Positions 54,797 to 63,040 of a stretch of DNA of 64,000 bases are shown here, piece after piece. Each line of letters opens with the position of its first letter. Positions within the stretch are counted from its first letter, which is position 1. The notes under the pieces were generated by a model. It saw only the letters and a list, made by a program, of their open reading frames with translations, did no database searches and was not told the DNA's origin. The DNA comes from Streptomyces endophytica (lineage in GTDB: Bacteria > Actinomycetota > Actinomycetes > Streptomycetales > Streptomycetaceae): positions 3,658,001 to 3,722,000 of the forward strand of contig NZ_CP110636.1 in NCBI RefSeq assembly GCF_026153355.1, in the 5' to 3' direction. The translations under genes and the position numbers were made by a program.

Positions 54797-55528
54797 TCAC
54801 ACCGTCCGTGCGGCCCGGCGGTACGCGTACACCGCGTAGGTGCCGAAGACTGCCAGCCAGGCGGCCAGCACCGCCACTGCCGTGAGGCTCGGTGCGCCGC
54901 CCTCGGTGACGCTCCGGCCCAGTTCGGCGAAGCGGTTGCCGGGCGTCCAGGCCGACAGGGCGCGCAGCCAGGAGGGGAACAGCTCGGCCGGGAACCACAG
55001 TCCGCCGACGATCGACAGCAGCAGCATGCAGCCCGTGTTGACCACACCGGTGGACTGCGCCGAGAGGCGGTAGCCGTTGCCCAGCCCGAGCAGGGTGAAC
55101 GGGGCGGTGCCGAGCCACAGCAGGCCGGTCAGCGCGGCCCACTGCCAGGCCGGCATCCGGACGCCGTTGACCAGCGCGCCCACCAGCAGCACCGCGGCGA
55201 TGGCCGGCAGCACCGTCACCGACCCGGTCAGTCCGCGGCCCACCACGGCCCGCAGCGGCCCCATCGGGGTGATCCGCAGCTGCCGCAGCCAGCCCAGTTG
55301 CTTGTCCTCGGCGACGCCGGTGCCGGTGCCGATCGCCGCGCCCAGCGCGCCGTACGCGGCCATCCCGACCATCGAGGCGGTCTTCCAGCCCATGTCGGCG
55401 CCGCCGGGGCCGGCGCCGATGTTGGTCATCAGGACGTACATCAGCACCGGCATCCCGATGCCGAAGATCACGAAGCCCCGGTCGCGCAGCGTGCGCCGGA
55501 CTTCGAGACGGAGGTAGCCGAGCATCAC
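54797..55528 (-). CDS. ABC-2-type transporter permease
   Basis: 243 residues, six TM helices (FVIFGIGMPVLMYVLMTNIG, VLPAIAAVLLVGALVNGV, VNTGCMLLLSIVGGLWFPAE). ABC-2 fold with a MMLGYLRLEVRRTLRDR N-terminus. It starts with a 4-nt overlap to the ATPase and precedes the kinase, the usual BceAB/DesKR-like arrangement for lipid or drug export. Confidence 0.9.
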   Translation of the reverse strand: MMLGYLRLEVRRTLRDRGFVIFGIGMPVLMYVLMTNIGAGPGGADMGWKTASMVGMAAYGALGAAIGTGTGVAEDKQLGWLRQLRITPMGPLRAVVGRGLTGSVTVLPAIAAVLLVGALVNGVRMPAWQWAALTGLLWLGTAPFTLLGLGNGYRLSAQSTGVVNTGCMLLLSIVGGLWFPAELFPSWLRALSAWTPGNRFAELGRSVTEGGAPSLTAVAVLAAWLAVFGTYAVYAYRRAARTV

Positions 55529-56553
55529 GCGGTCTCCTTCAGGGCGTCGCGGTTCGCGGCGTCGGGGTTCGGGGCGTTGGGGTTCAGGGCGTCGGCGTGC
55601 GTGCCGTCGGGGGAGGTGAGGGTGAGGAAGGCGTCCTCCAGGCTGGCGGCGGTGACCTCCAGGCCGCGGACCAGGCCCCGTCCGGCCAGCGCCAGGACCG
55701 TGCCGTCGGAGTCCGTCGTCCGCAGCAGGGCGCGGTCGCCGCGGACCTCCACGGTGTGCACGCCGGGCAGTGCGGACAGCGGCGCGGTCGGCGCGCCCGC
55801 GAGGTCGAAGGAGACCAGCGACCCGCCGGCCCGCCGCTTGATCGCCTCGCCGCTGCCGTCGGCGACCACCCGGCCCCGGTCGATCACCACGATCCGGTCG
55901 GCGTGGTCGTCGGCCTCCTCCAGGTAGTGGGTGGAGAAGACGATGGTGTGGCCGCGCCGGGCGTAGGCCCGCATCGCGCGCCAGAACGTCCGGCGGGCCT
56001 CCACGTCCAGGGCCGCGGTGGGCTCGTCGAGGACCAGCAGGTCGGGGTTGCCGGCCAGCGCCACCGCGAACCGGACGCGCTGGGCCTGGCCGCCGGAGAG
56101 CCGGTCCACCCGCCGCCCGGCGAACTCGGCCAGGCCCGCCAGTTCCAGCGCCTCGGTGACGTCCATCGGCCGCGGGTAGGTGGCGGCCACGAAGCCGACC
56201 AGTTCGCGGACGGTGACCCGGGGGACGGCCTTGCCGTCCTGCAGCATCGCCCCGACCCGGCCGGCCCTTACGGCGGTCTCCGGCTCGCCGCCGAACAGCC
56301 GCACCGTGCCCGAGGAGGGCGGCAGCAGCCCCAGCAGCATGTTCAGGGTGGTGGACTTGCCGGCGCCGTTGCGGCCGAGCAGCGCCACCGTCTCACCGGT
56401 GGCGATCCGCAGGTCGATGCCGTCCACGGCCCGCACCGGGCCGTAACTCCGGGTGACGCCACAGAACGCCACGGCCGTCCCGTCGCCGCCCTGCCCCACC
56501 GGCCCCACCTGCGCCGTCGTCCGTGCCCCGCCCGGTGTCGTCCCCGGTGTCAT
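55525..56553 (-). CDS. ABC transporter ATP-binding protein
   Basis: 342 residues. Walker A LLGRNGAGKST, signature DRLSGGQAQRVRFAVALAG, Walker B DLLVLDEPTAALD, switch His in VFSTHYLEEADDHADRI. The C-terminal domain of ABC-2 ATPases is present (VRGDRALLRTTDSD). The tail is a repeat of NP/NRDA units (PNAPNPDAANRDA) with matching short DNA repeats at 55545-55595. The ATG is at 56553; it is the first gene of the ATPase-permease-kinase-regulator operon. Confidence 0.92.
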   Translation of the reverse strand: MTPGTTPGGARTTAQVGPVGQGGDGTAVAFCGVTRSYGPVRAVDGIDLRIATGETVALLGRNGAGKSTTLNMLLGLLPPSSGTVRLFGGEPETAVRAGRVGAMLQDGKAVPRVTVRELVGFVAATYPRPMDVTEALELAGLAEFAGRRVDRLSGGQAQRVRFAVALAGNPDLLVLDEPTAALDVEARRTFWRAMRAYARRGHTIVFSTHYLEEADDHADRIVVIDRGRVVADGSGEAIKRRAGGSLVSFDLAGAPTAPLSALPGVHTVEVRGDRALLRTTDSDGTVLALAGRGLVRGLEVTAASLEDAFLTLTSPDGTHADALNPNAPNPDAANRDALKETA

Positions 56554-56677
56554 GTCCGCCCCCTTCGGTCGTTTCCCGTCCCTGACGTTACGGAGCGTGG
56601 GCGGGCCGGGGCAGGGCGAATGTGGGTGATGCGCGCTGACAAATGTCATCGGTGCGGACCGCGGCCGCGACGCGTTT

Positions 56678-56692
56678 CTGACATACCGTCAG
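56678..56692. promoter_or_regulatory. CTGACGGnnnGTCAG-type palindrome, ABC/MaoC divergent region
   Basis: CTGACATACCGTCAG, 49 bp from the KstR box at 56741. Confidence 0.6.
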
Positions 56693-56740
56693 GGGGCTTC
56701 CCGGTGTCAGGCGGATCGGCTATACATGAAGGCCATCGGC

Positions 56741-56754
56741 TAGAACGCGTTCTA
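56741..56754. promoter_or_regulatory. KstR operator, perfect palindrome
   Basis: TAGAACGCGTTCTA (within CTAGAACGCGTTCTAG at 56740-56755) is a perfect palindrome with all consensus positions. It lies 190 bp upstream of the MaoC gene; the intervening leader carries no clear ORF. Confidence 0.82.
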
Positions 56755-56943
56755 GAAGTGGCGGGTGTCCCGTGCGGCCCGGCCGACCGGCGCGTGATCC
56801 GCGCCCGGCGGCTGTCCCTGCGGCACCGCCGGCCCGCGCGCGGTCCGCGCCGACCAGTGACGACCCCGGCCGGGCCGACGGTGCGGACGGCCGGGCCGGG
56901 GTCTTCCCATGAACTCCACCGTGGTGAAGGAGCAACCGCCCCC

Positions 56944-57819
56944 ATGCCCATCGACGTCACCAAGGCCACCGCCGCCGAACCGCGGACCACCGAACTCGCC
57001 TGGGACCACAAGGACGTCCAGCTCTACCACCTCGGCATCGGCGCCGGCGCGGCCACCCCCGAGAAGCCGCGGGCCGCCACCGACCCGGACGAACTGCGCT
57101 ACACCCTGGAGAGCGCGCTGCACGTCCTGCCCAGTTTCGCCACCGTCGCAGGCGGCGGGATGGCGCTGGCCGGCGGACTCTCCGCCCCCGGCATCGACGT
57201 CGACCTGGCCGCCGTCCTGCACGGCGGGCAGACCGTCACCGTGCACCGCCCGCTGCCGGTGCGCGGCCGCGCCACCCAGACCTCGACCGTCCCGGCCGTG
57301 TACGACAAGGGCAAGGCCGCCGTCATCGTGCTGCGCTCCGAAGTCGCGGACGACGACGGGCCGTTGTGGACCTGCGACACCCAGATCTTCGTCCGCGGTG
57401 AGGGCGGCTTCGGCGGCGACCGCGGCCCGTCCGCCCGCCTCGAACTTCCCGACCGCGCCCCCGACCTGACCACCGAGCGGCAGGTCCGTGCCGATCAGGC
57501 GCTGCTCTACCGCCTCTCCGGCGACTGGAACCCGCTGCACGCCGACCCCGAATTCGCCGGGCTCGCCGGCTTCGACCGGCCGATCCTGCACGGGCTGTGC
57601 ACCTACGGGATCACGCTCAAGGCGGTCGTCGACACCCTGCTGGACGGGGACGTCTCCCGGGTCCGGTCGTACACCACGCGCTTCGCCGGGGTGGTCTTCC
57701 CGGGCGAGGTGCTGCGCATCCGGCTCTGGCGCGAGCCCGGCCGGATCCAGGTGTCGGTGACGGCACCCGAGCGGGACGAGGCGGCGGTGCTGGCGGACAC
57801 CGTCGTCGAGCACGGCTAG
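56944..57819 (+). CDS. MaoC-type 2-enoyl-CoA hydratase (Hsd4B/ChsH3-like)
   Basis: 291 residues, double hot-dog. The hydratase-2 motif is YRLSGDWNPLHADPEFAGLA with catalytic Asp/His, and FDRPILHGLCTYG follows. The N-terminal hot-dog (HLGIGAGAATPEKP, VLPSFATVAGG) lacks the motif, as in single-chain hydratase 2 enzymes. Resembles Mtb Rv3538 (ChsH3/Hsd4B), which hydrates 22-enoyl sterol CoA. The ATG at 56944 has GAAGGAG. It is first of an operon with ADH and SDR. Confidence 0.88.
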   Translation: MPIDVTKATAAEPRTTELAWDHKDVQLYHLGIGAGAATPEKPRAATDPDELRYTLESALHVLPSFATVAGGGMALAGGLSAPGIDVDLAAVLHGGQTVTVHRPLPVRGRATQTSTVPAVYDKGKAAVIVLRSEVADDDGPLWTCDTQIFVRGEGGFGGDRGPSARLELPDRAPDLTTERQVRADQALLYRLSGDWNPLHADPEFAGLAGFDRPILHGLCTYGITLKAVVDTLLDGDVSRVRSYTTRFAGVVFPGEVLRIRLWREPGRIQVSVTAPERDEAAVLADTVVEHG

Positions 57820-57957
57820 CAGCCGCACGGCCGCCGCTCCCTTGTCGCTTTGTCGCCTCCGGGTGGTGGCCTCCGGGCGGTGGCCGCGGAGTTGTTGCCT
57901 CCGATCGTTGTCTCCGATTGATGCGTCCGAGTTGTCGTCTCCGAGGGGAGCCGTGAG

Positions 57958-59034
57958 ATGCGCGCAGCCGTACAGCACGAGACCGGGCAGGACAAGCTGG
58001 AGGTCCTCGACGACGTCGAGGCGGTGGGGTTCGGGCCCGGCAAGGTCAGGATCCGCCTCCGGGCGACCGGACTGTGCCACTCCGACCTCTCGGCGATGAA
58101 CGGGGTGCTGCCGCAGCCCGTGCCCTTCGTCCCCGGCCACGAGGGCGCCGGGGAGGTCGTCGACGTCGGCGACGGCGTCACCGGCCTGGCGGCGGGCGAC
58201 CGGGTGCTGATGTGCTGGCTGCCCGCCTGCGGCAGCTGTCCGTCCTGCAAACGCGGCCAGACCCACCTCTGCCTGGCCGGGTTCATGAACGCCGGCACGC
58301 CCAACTTCCGGCGGCCCGGCGGGGACGTCTTCGGGTTCGCCGGCACCGGCACCTTCGCCGAGGAGGTCGTGGTGGCCGCCAACTGCGCGGTCCCCATCCC
58401 GGACGACGTCCCGTACGAGATCGCCGCGCTGATCGGCTGCGGCGTCACCACCGGGCTCGGCGCGGCCCTCAACACGGCGCGGGTGGCGCCCGGTTCCTCG
58501 GTCGCGGTCATCGGCTGCGGCGGCGTCGGGATCTCCGTCATCCAGGGCGCCCGGGTCTGCGGCGCGGCCCGGATCGTCGCCGTCGACCCGGTGCCCGCCC
58601 GGCGCGAGGCGGCACTGCGCTTCGGCGCCACGGACGCCGTCGCGCCGGAGGAACTCGACGGCGCCAAGGCCGAGATCACCGGCGGCGAGGGCTTCGACTA
58701 CGTCTTCGAGGTGGTCGGCAGGTCCGCCACCGCCCGCACCGCGTACGAGACGACCCGGCGCGGCGGCACCCTGTGCGTGGTCGGCGCCGGCGCCATGGAC
58801 GACACCTTCCAGGTCAACATGTTCGAGCTGTTCTTCGACGAGAAGCGGATCCTGCCGTCCCTCTACGGCGGCGGGGACGTCCTGCGCTCCTACGAGCGGG
58901 TCATCGCCCTGTGGCGGGCCGGCCGGATCGACCTCGAAGGGCTGATCACCCACCGCGTCCGGCTCCCGGAGATCAACGACGCCCTCGACCAGATGCGGTC
59001 CGGGACGGCACTGCGCACCTGCATAGAGATCTGA
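57958..59034 (+). CDS. Zinc-dependent alcohol dehydrogenase (class III-like)
   Basis: 358 residues. Catalytic Zn ligands Cys40 (GLCHSDLSAM) and His61-Glu62 (VPGHEGAGEV); structural Zn Cys91, Cys94, Cys97, Cys105 (CGSCPSCKRGQTHLC); NAD site VAVIGCGGVGISVIQGA. Likely oxidises a sterol or primary alcohol; Mtb KstR regulon has a similar ADH. The ATG at 57958 has GAGGGGAG upstream; it is 138 nt after the MaoC stop. Confidence 0.9.
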   Translation: MRAAVQHETGQDKLEVLDDVEAVGFGPGKVRIRLRATGLCHSDLSAMNGVLPQPVPFVPGHEGAGEVVDVGDGVTGLAAGDRVLMCWLPACGSCPSCKRGQTHLCLAGFMNAGTPNFRRPGGDVFGFAGTGTFAEEVVVAANCAVPIPDDVPYEIAALIGCGVTTGLGAALNTARVAPGSSVAVIGCGGVGISVIQGARVCGAARIVAVDPVPARREAALRFGATDAVAPEELDGAKAEITGGEGFDYVFEVVGRSATARTAYETTRRGGTLCVVGAGAMDDTFQVNMFELFFDEKRILPSLYGGGDVLRSYERVIALWRAGRIDLEGLITHRVRLPEINDALDQMRSGTALRTCIEI

Positions 59035-59106
59035 CCGCCAAGAGATCCGACCGGCCGGTGACGCGACCCCGACCCGGCCGGCAGACCGAGAGGACGGGAA
59101 CGCCAG

Positions 59107-60049
59107 ATGGCACAGCCACTTGAGGCCTGACCGCGATCGTCACCGGGGCCGGCCGCGGACTGGGCCGCGCCGAGGCCCTCGAACTCGCCCGGCTCGGCGC
59201 GGCGGTCGTGGTCAACGACTACGGGCAATCGGGCCGCGACGGGTCCGGCGCCGCCTCCGCGGGCCCCGCCGAGGACGTCGCCGCCGAGATCCGCGCGGCG
59301 GGCGGCAAGGCGGTGGCCCACGCCGGTGACGTCGCCGACCACCAACAGGCGGGCGCACTCGTCCAGTTGGCGATCGACACCTACGGCCGGCTCGACATCC
59401 TCGTCAACAACGCGGGCATCCTCCGGGACCGGATGGTGTTCTCGATGACCGAGGACGAATGGGACACGGTCATCCGGGTGCACCTCAAGGGCCACTTCAA
59501 CACCACCCGCTTCGCCGCGGCCCACTGGCGCGAGCGGTCCAAGGCGGTAGGCGGCCCGGTGTACGGCAGGATCATCAACACCTCCTCGGAGGCGTTCCTC
59601 GCCGGCTCGGCCGGCCAGCCCAACTACGCCGCCGCCAAGGGGGCATCGTCGGCCTCACCACCTCCACGGCGCTGGCGCTGGCCAAATACGGCGTGACCGC
59701 CAACGCGATCTGCCCGCGCGCCCGCACCCGGATGACCGAGGACGTCTTCGCCGGCTTCGGGGTGCCGTCCGACGGCCGGCTCGATCCGCTGGCCCCCGAG
59801 CACGTCGCGCCGCTCGTCGGCTACCTGGCTTCACCGGCCGCGGCCCGGGTCAACGGCCAGCTGCTGGTCGTCCACGGCGGCATGGTCGCGATCGCCGAAC
59901 GCCCCCGGATCGCCGCCAAGTTCGACACCGCGAAGGAGGCCTTCACCTTCGAGGAGCTGGACGAGCTGCTGACGCCCCACTACGCACAGCGCCCGCCGCA
60001 CGAGACGTTCGCGGCGGGCGAGGTGCTGGCTCTCAAACACGGCTCCTGA
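59107..60049 (+). CDS. Hsd4A-like short-chain dehydrogenase (MFE-2 type), two frameshifts
   Basis: About 314 residues after repair. NAD site IVTGAGRGLGRAEAL, NNAGILRDRMVFSM, catalytic Ser-Tyr-Lys (INTSSEAF, NYAAAKGG) and ALAKYGVTANAICP. MFE-2-style C-terminal extension (VHGGMVAIAERPRIAAKFDT) links it to 17-beta-HSD4/Hsd4A (Rv3502c), which oxidises 22-hydroxy sterol CoA made by the MaoC neighbour. One G is missing near 59124 (PLE then GLTAIVTG) and one near 59640 (AAKG then GIVGLTTSTA). Confidence 0.87.
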
Positions 60050-60115
60050 GGGCACGGCTCCTGAAGCGCGGCTCTCCGGCGCGGTTCCCGAGGCGCGGCC
60101 CGGGCCCCCTGGGAC

Positions 60116-60283
60116 TTACGCGCCCTGCGGCTGCTTGTCCCGGCGGTGCCGGCCGTGCGCGGTGGAGTCGGACTCCTCCGCGGCGGCCGGGCCACGGTGC
60201 CTGCCGGAGCTTGCAGCCTCGGCGGCCTGGGCGGATGCCTCCTGGGGGCGCGCCTGGGTCGTGTCGGTTCGGGCTTCGGACAT
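60116..60283 (-). CDS. Small His/Arg-rich hypothetical protein
   Basis: 55 residues, polar, with GRHRG and HGRHRRD repeats and an Ala/Glu-rich core (QEASAQAAEAASS). GGAGTGA lies 8 nt before the ATG at 60283. Probably real but not assigned to a family. Confidence 0.5.
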   Translation of the reverse strand: MSEARTDTTQARPQEASAQAAEAASSGRHRGPAAAEESDSTAHGRHRRDKQPQGA

Positions 60284-60428
60284 GGAAAGAGTCACTCCGT
60301 CGGATCGCTTGCTGCTGTACGCGTCGGGACCCCGCCCGGCCGCCGTGGGGTCGTACCCCGAGCGGCGTGATCGGTGGCCGGTCAACCGGCTGCGTAGCCC
60401 CCACCCGAAAGTTTAACGGGGTGGGAAA

Positions 60429-61844
60429 TCACGCTCCACCGGGCCTAGCGGGCCCCGAGGGGCGCCTGTTGCAGCGGAACTGGCCTGCGCATATGGGGAT
60501 GTGCGGGGGAGCGCCGCGGTTCCGCGTGGGCGGCCTTCGGTTGTGCAGATGATGTGGAGTGGTTGGTGGCATCCCCTGCATCCGGGACAATCCCCCCGCC
60601 GCGCACGGCCGCCGCGTCCGCCCCACCCGTACGGACCCCACCGCCCCCACCAGCCCCGCCGACCCCACCGAACCCGCTCGCTCCGCCGGGCCCCCAGGTC
60701 CCCCAGGTCCCCCAGATCCCGCTCGCTCCACCGAGCCCACCGAGCCCACCGAGCCCACCGAGCCCACCGAGCCCACCGATCCCACAGATCCCACCGGAAT
60801 CCTGCGCTCCACCGGTGCCACCGGTGCCACCGGCTCCAGCGGTATGGCCATCCGCGCCAGCCCGCACGGCTCGGCGTCCGTCGCGCACGGCAGCAGCAGT
60901 TCGCCGTCGGCCGTCCACAGCCCGGTCCCCGCCAGCCACCCGTCCGGTACGGGCAGTTGCCGCAGCCGCCGGCCCCAGGGGCGCCAGATCCCCAGCCGGG
61001 TGCCGTGCGCCGCGTCCACCCGGAACGCCACCGCGCAGCTCTCCGGCGCCAGCATCTGCCCCGGCTGCACGGCGAACGGCGTCACCGCGGCATCGGCCGG
61101 CCGCAGGCACTCCGGGAACCGCACCGGCCGGCTGCTGCCCAGCACGCCCCAGCCCAGCCGGTCGTGACCCGGCGCGTCCGAGCGGACCAGCAGCAGCCCG
61201 CTGTCCGGATCGGCCAGCAGCAGCCGGTCGTTGCTCTCCTCGGTGATCTGCAGCAGCAGCCCGGTCTCGCCGCCCCGCTCCAGGTCGACCAGGACGGTCT
61301 TCGTCCGGCCGGCCAGCTCCCGGTCCAGCGCCAGCAGCCGCCCGCCGCGGTCCAGCCACGCGCCGCCCGTACAGCGCCCGGGAATCTTTGCCACCCGCTC
61401 GGGCCCGCCCGCATCGCCGGGCACCCGCCACAGCACGGTGTGCCCGAACGCGGGGGCCAGCGCGTACCCGTCGGTGCCGCCCGGCGTCGGCGGCAGCAGC
61501 GTCAGTTCCTCCGCTTCCACGGTGCCCAGCAGGAGTTCACCGGTTCCGGGGCCGGTGGGGTAGAGCAGCGAGAGGGCGAAGCGGTCGGCGACCCGGCGCA
61601 GGATCAGCACCCGGCCGTCCGTCAGCGGCAGCAGTTCGCTGTCCGGCTCCTCGGGCTGGCTGCCGGGCAGTGGCACCGCGTACGGCTCCGGGCCGCTCAG
61701 CGTCCAGCGCTCCGGGAACCAGCTCCGGTCGGCGTCGTCGTGCCGGGCGAGCCGGGCGGCGTACGAGCCGTCGGCGGCGATCGTCAGGGCCGCGCGGTGC
61801 GGGCGGGCCGGGGCCGCGGCGTCCTCAGTGGCGCAGATCGTCAT
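60429..61844 (-). CDS. Beta-propeller-like protein with GSV microsatellite tail
   Basis: 471 residues. Residues 1-325 form repeating beta strands with WD/TolB-like spacing (LLPLTDGRVLILRRVADRFA, GRCTGGAWLDRGGRLLALDR, SDAPGHDRLGWGVLGSSRPV, GIWRPWGRRLRQLPVPDGW). It then passes into a GSV-repeat tract encoded by a 9-bp DNA repeat and a low-complexity tail. The alternate frame after the tract ends RPVPLQQAPLGAR, which looks more natural, so the C-terminus of the listed frame may be wrong. Cytosolic; the role is unknown. Confidence 0.68.
   Translation of the reverse strand: MTICATEDAAAPARPHRAALTIAADGSYAARLARHDDADRSWFPERWTLSGPEPYAVPLPGSQPEEPDSELLPLTDGRVLILRRVADRFALSLLYPTGPGTGELLLGTVEAEELTLLPPTPGGTDGYALAPAFGHTVLWRVPGDAGGPERVAKIPGRCTGGAWLDRGGRLLALDRELAGRTKTVLVDLERGGETGLLLQITEESNDRLLLADPDSGLLLVRSDAPGHDRLGWGVLGSSRPVRFPECLRPADAAVTPFAVQPGQMLAPESCAVAFRVDAAHGTRLGIWRPWGRRLRQLPVPDGWLAGTGLWTADGELLLPCATDAEPCGLARMAIPLEPVAPVAPVERRIPVGSVGSVGSVGSVGSVGSVGSVERAGSGGPGGPGGPAERAGSVGSAGLVGAVGSVRVGRTRRPCAAGGLSRMQGMPPTTPHHLHNRRPPTRNRGAPPHIPICAGQFRCNRRPSGPARPGGA
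60731..60793. repeat. 9-bp tandem repeat (CCGAGCCCA) in coding sequence
   Basis: Five exact copies from 60731 to 60775 followed by two variants (CCGATCCCA, CAGATCCCA). Read on the minus strand each unit encodes GSV. Repeat number is likely to vary between strains. Confidence 0.9.
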
Positions 61845-62161
61845 GAAGTGGTCACCTCCAGTCGGCAGACCGAAGCTAGTTTTCGCACTTCCGGCCGATC
61901 AACGCGTGTTGCGGCACTTCACGCATAAGGGTGGCGGATGTCCGGTTCGCCGGTGCCGGATGGGACGGTTGTGCTTCACGCTTCAACGGTGGGCCGACTT
62001 AGGCAGACCTCACTCCCGGTGGAGGGCGCCACCGCCACCACCGCCGACCGCGTCCCGGACGACCTTGGCGGCTGCCCCGTCACGTGACCTCCCGCCTGCG
62101 CCCGCGCGCGGGCGCAGGCGCAGGCGGTGCGGGTTCCCGCCCGGGAGGTAACCTTCCACCC

Positions 62162-63040
62162 GTGCCCGTACTGTCTGAAGTCCTCACCGCGCTCGACGCC
62201 CTCTGGCCCCCCGAGCGGGCCGAAGGGTGGGACGCCGTCGGCACGGTCTGCGGAGACCCGGACGCCGAGGTCCGCCGCGTGCTGTTCGCCGTCGATCCCG
62301 TCCAGGAGATCGCCGACGAGGCGGTACGGCTCGGCGCCGACCTGCTCGTCACCCACCACCCGCTCTACCTGCGCGGGACGACGACGGTCGCGGCCTCGAC
62401 GTTCAAGGGCAAGGTCGTGCACACGCTCATCAAGCACGACATCGCCCTGCACGTCGCGCACACCAACGCCGACACCGCCGACCCCGGCGTCTCCGACGCC
62501 CTGGCGGGCGCCCTGGACCTGCGTGTCCTCGGCCCCCTGGTGCCGGACCCGAGCGACCCGGCGGGCCGCCGCGGCCTGGGCCGGATCTGCGAACTGACGC
62601 ACCCGATGACCCTGGCCGAGTTCGCCTCGTACGCGGCCGCGCACCTGCCGGCCACCGCGCAGGGCATCCGGGCGGCCGGCGACCCGGACCGCGAGATCCG
62701 CACCGTCGCGGTCTCCGGCGGCTCCGGCGACAGCCTCTTCGACGACGTCCGGGCGGCCGGTGTGGATGCCTTCCTCACCGCCGACCTGCGCCACCACCCG
62801 GCGTCCGAGGCCACCCAGACCACCGGACGGACCAGCCCGCCGGCGCTGCTCGACGCGGCCCACTGGGCCACCGAATGGCCGTGGTGCGAGCAGGCCGCGG
62901 CCCAGCTCGACGCGGTCTCCGACCGGCACGACTGGGGACTGCGCACGCACGTCTCCCGTACGGTCACCGACCCCTGGACCGCCCACGCGGCGTCCACCCC
63001 GATCTTCACCCCGACGCACACCACAGGAGCCCCCCGCTGA
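62162..63040 (+). CDS. Nif3-like dinuclear metal center protein
   Basis: 292 residues. Metal-binding LLVTHHPLYLRG and the late AHTNADTADPG pair, plus VSGGSGDSLFDDVRAAGVDAF for the second half, match the hexameric Nif3/YbgI family (GTP cyclohydrolase I type 2-like). The GTG at 62162 is preceded by GGGAGGT and by a -10-like TAACCT that would give a leaderless message. It overlaps the zinc-ribbon gene by 4 nt. Bases 61845-62161 hold no gene. Confidence 0.9.
   Translation: MPVLSEVLTALDALWPPERAEGWDAVGTVCGDPDAEVRRVLFAVDPVQEIADEAVRLGADLLVTHHPLYLRGTTTVAASTFKGKVVHTLIKHDIALHVAHTNADTADPGVSDALAGALDLRVLGPLVPDPSDPAGRRGLGRICELTHPMTLAEFASYAAAHLPATAQGIRAAGDPDREIRTVAVSGGSGDSLFDDVRAAGVDAFLTADLRHHPASEATQTTGRTSPPALLDAAHWATEWPWCEQAAAQLDAVSDRHDWGLRTHVSRTVTDPWTAHAASTPIFTPTHTTGAPR

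Noticed and set aside
23873..60049. Complete sterol degradation (ring cleavage) in this window
   Set aside because: Only side-chain-type enzymes are seen; no kshA/kstD/hsaC-like genes here, so only side-chain functions are claimed.
61999..62012. TTAGG-N4-CCTCA, a second iron-box-like site
   Set aside because: Only 11 of 14 positions fit and the neighbour (Nif3) gives no supporting role; likely chance.
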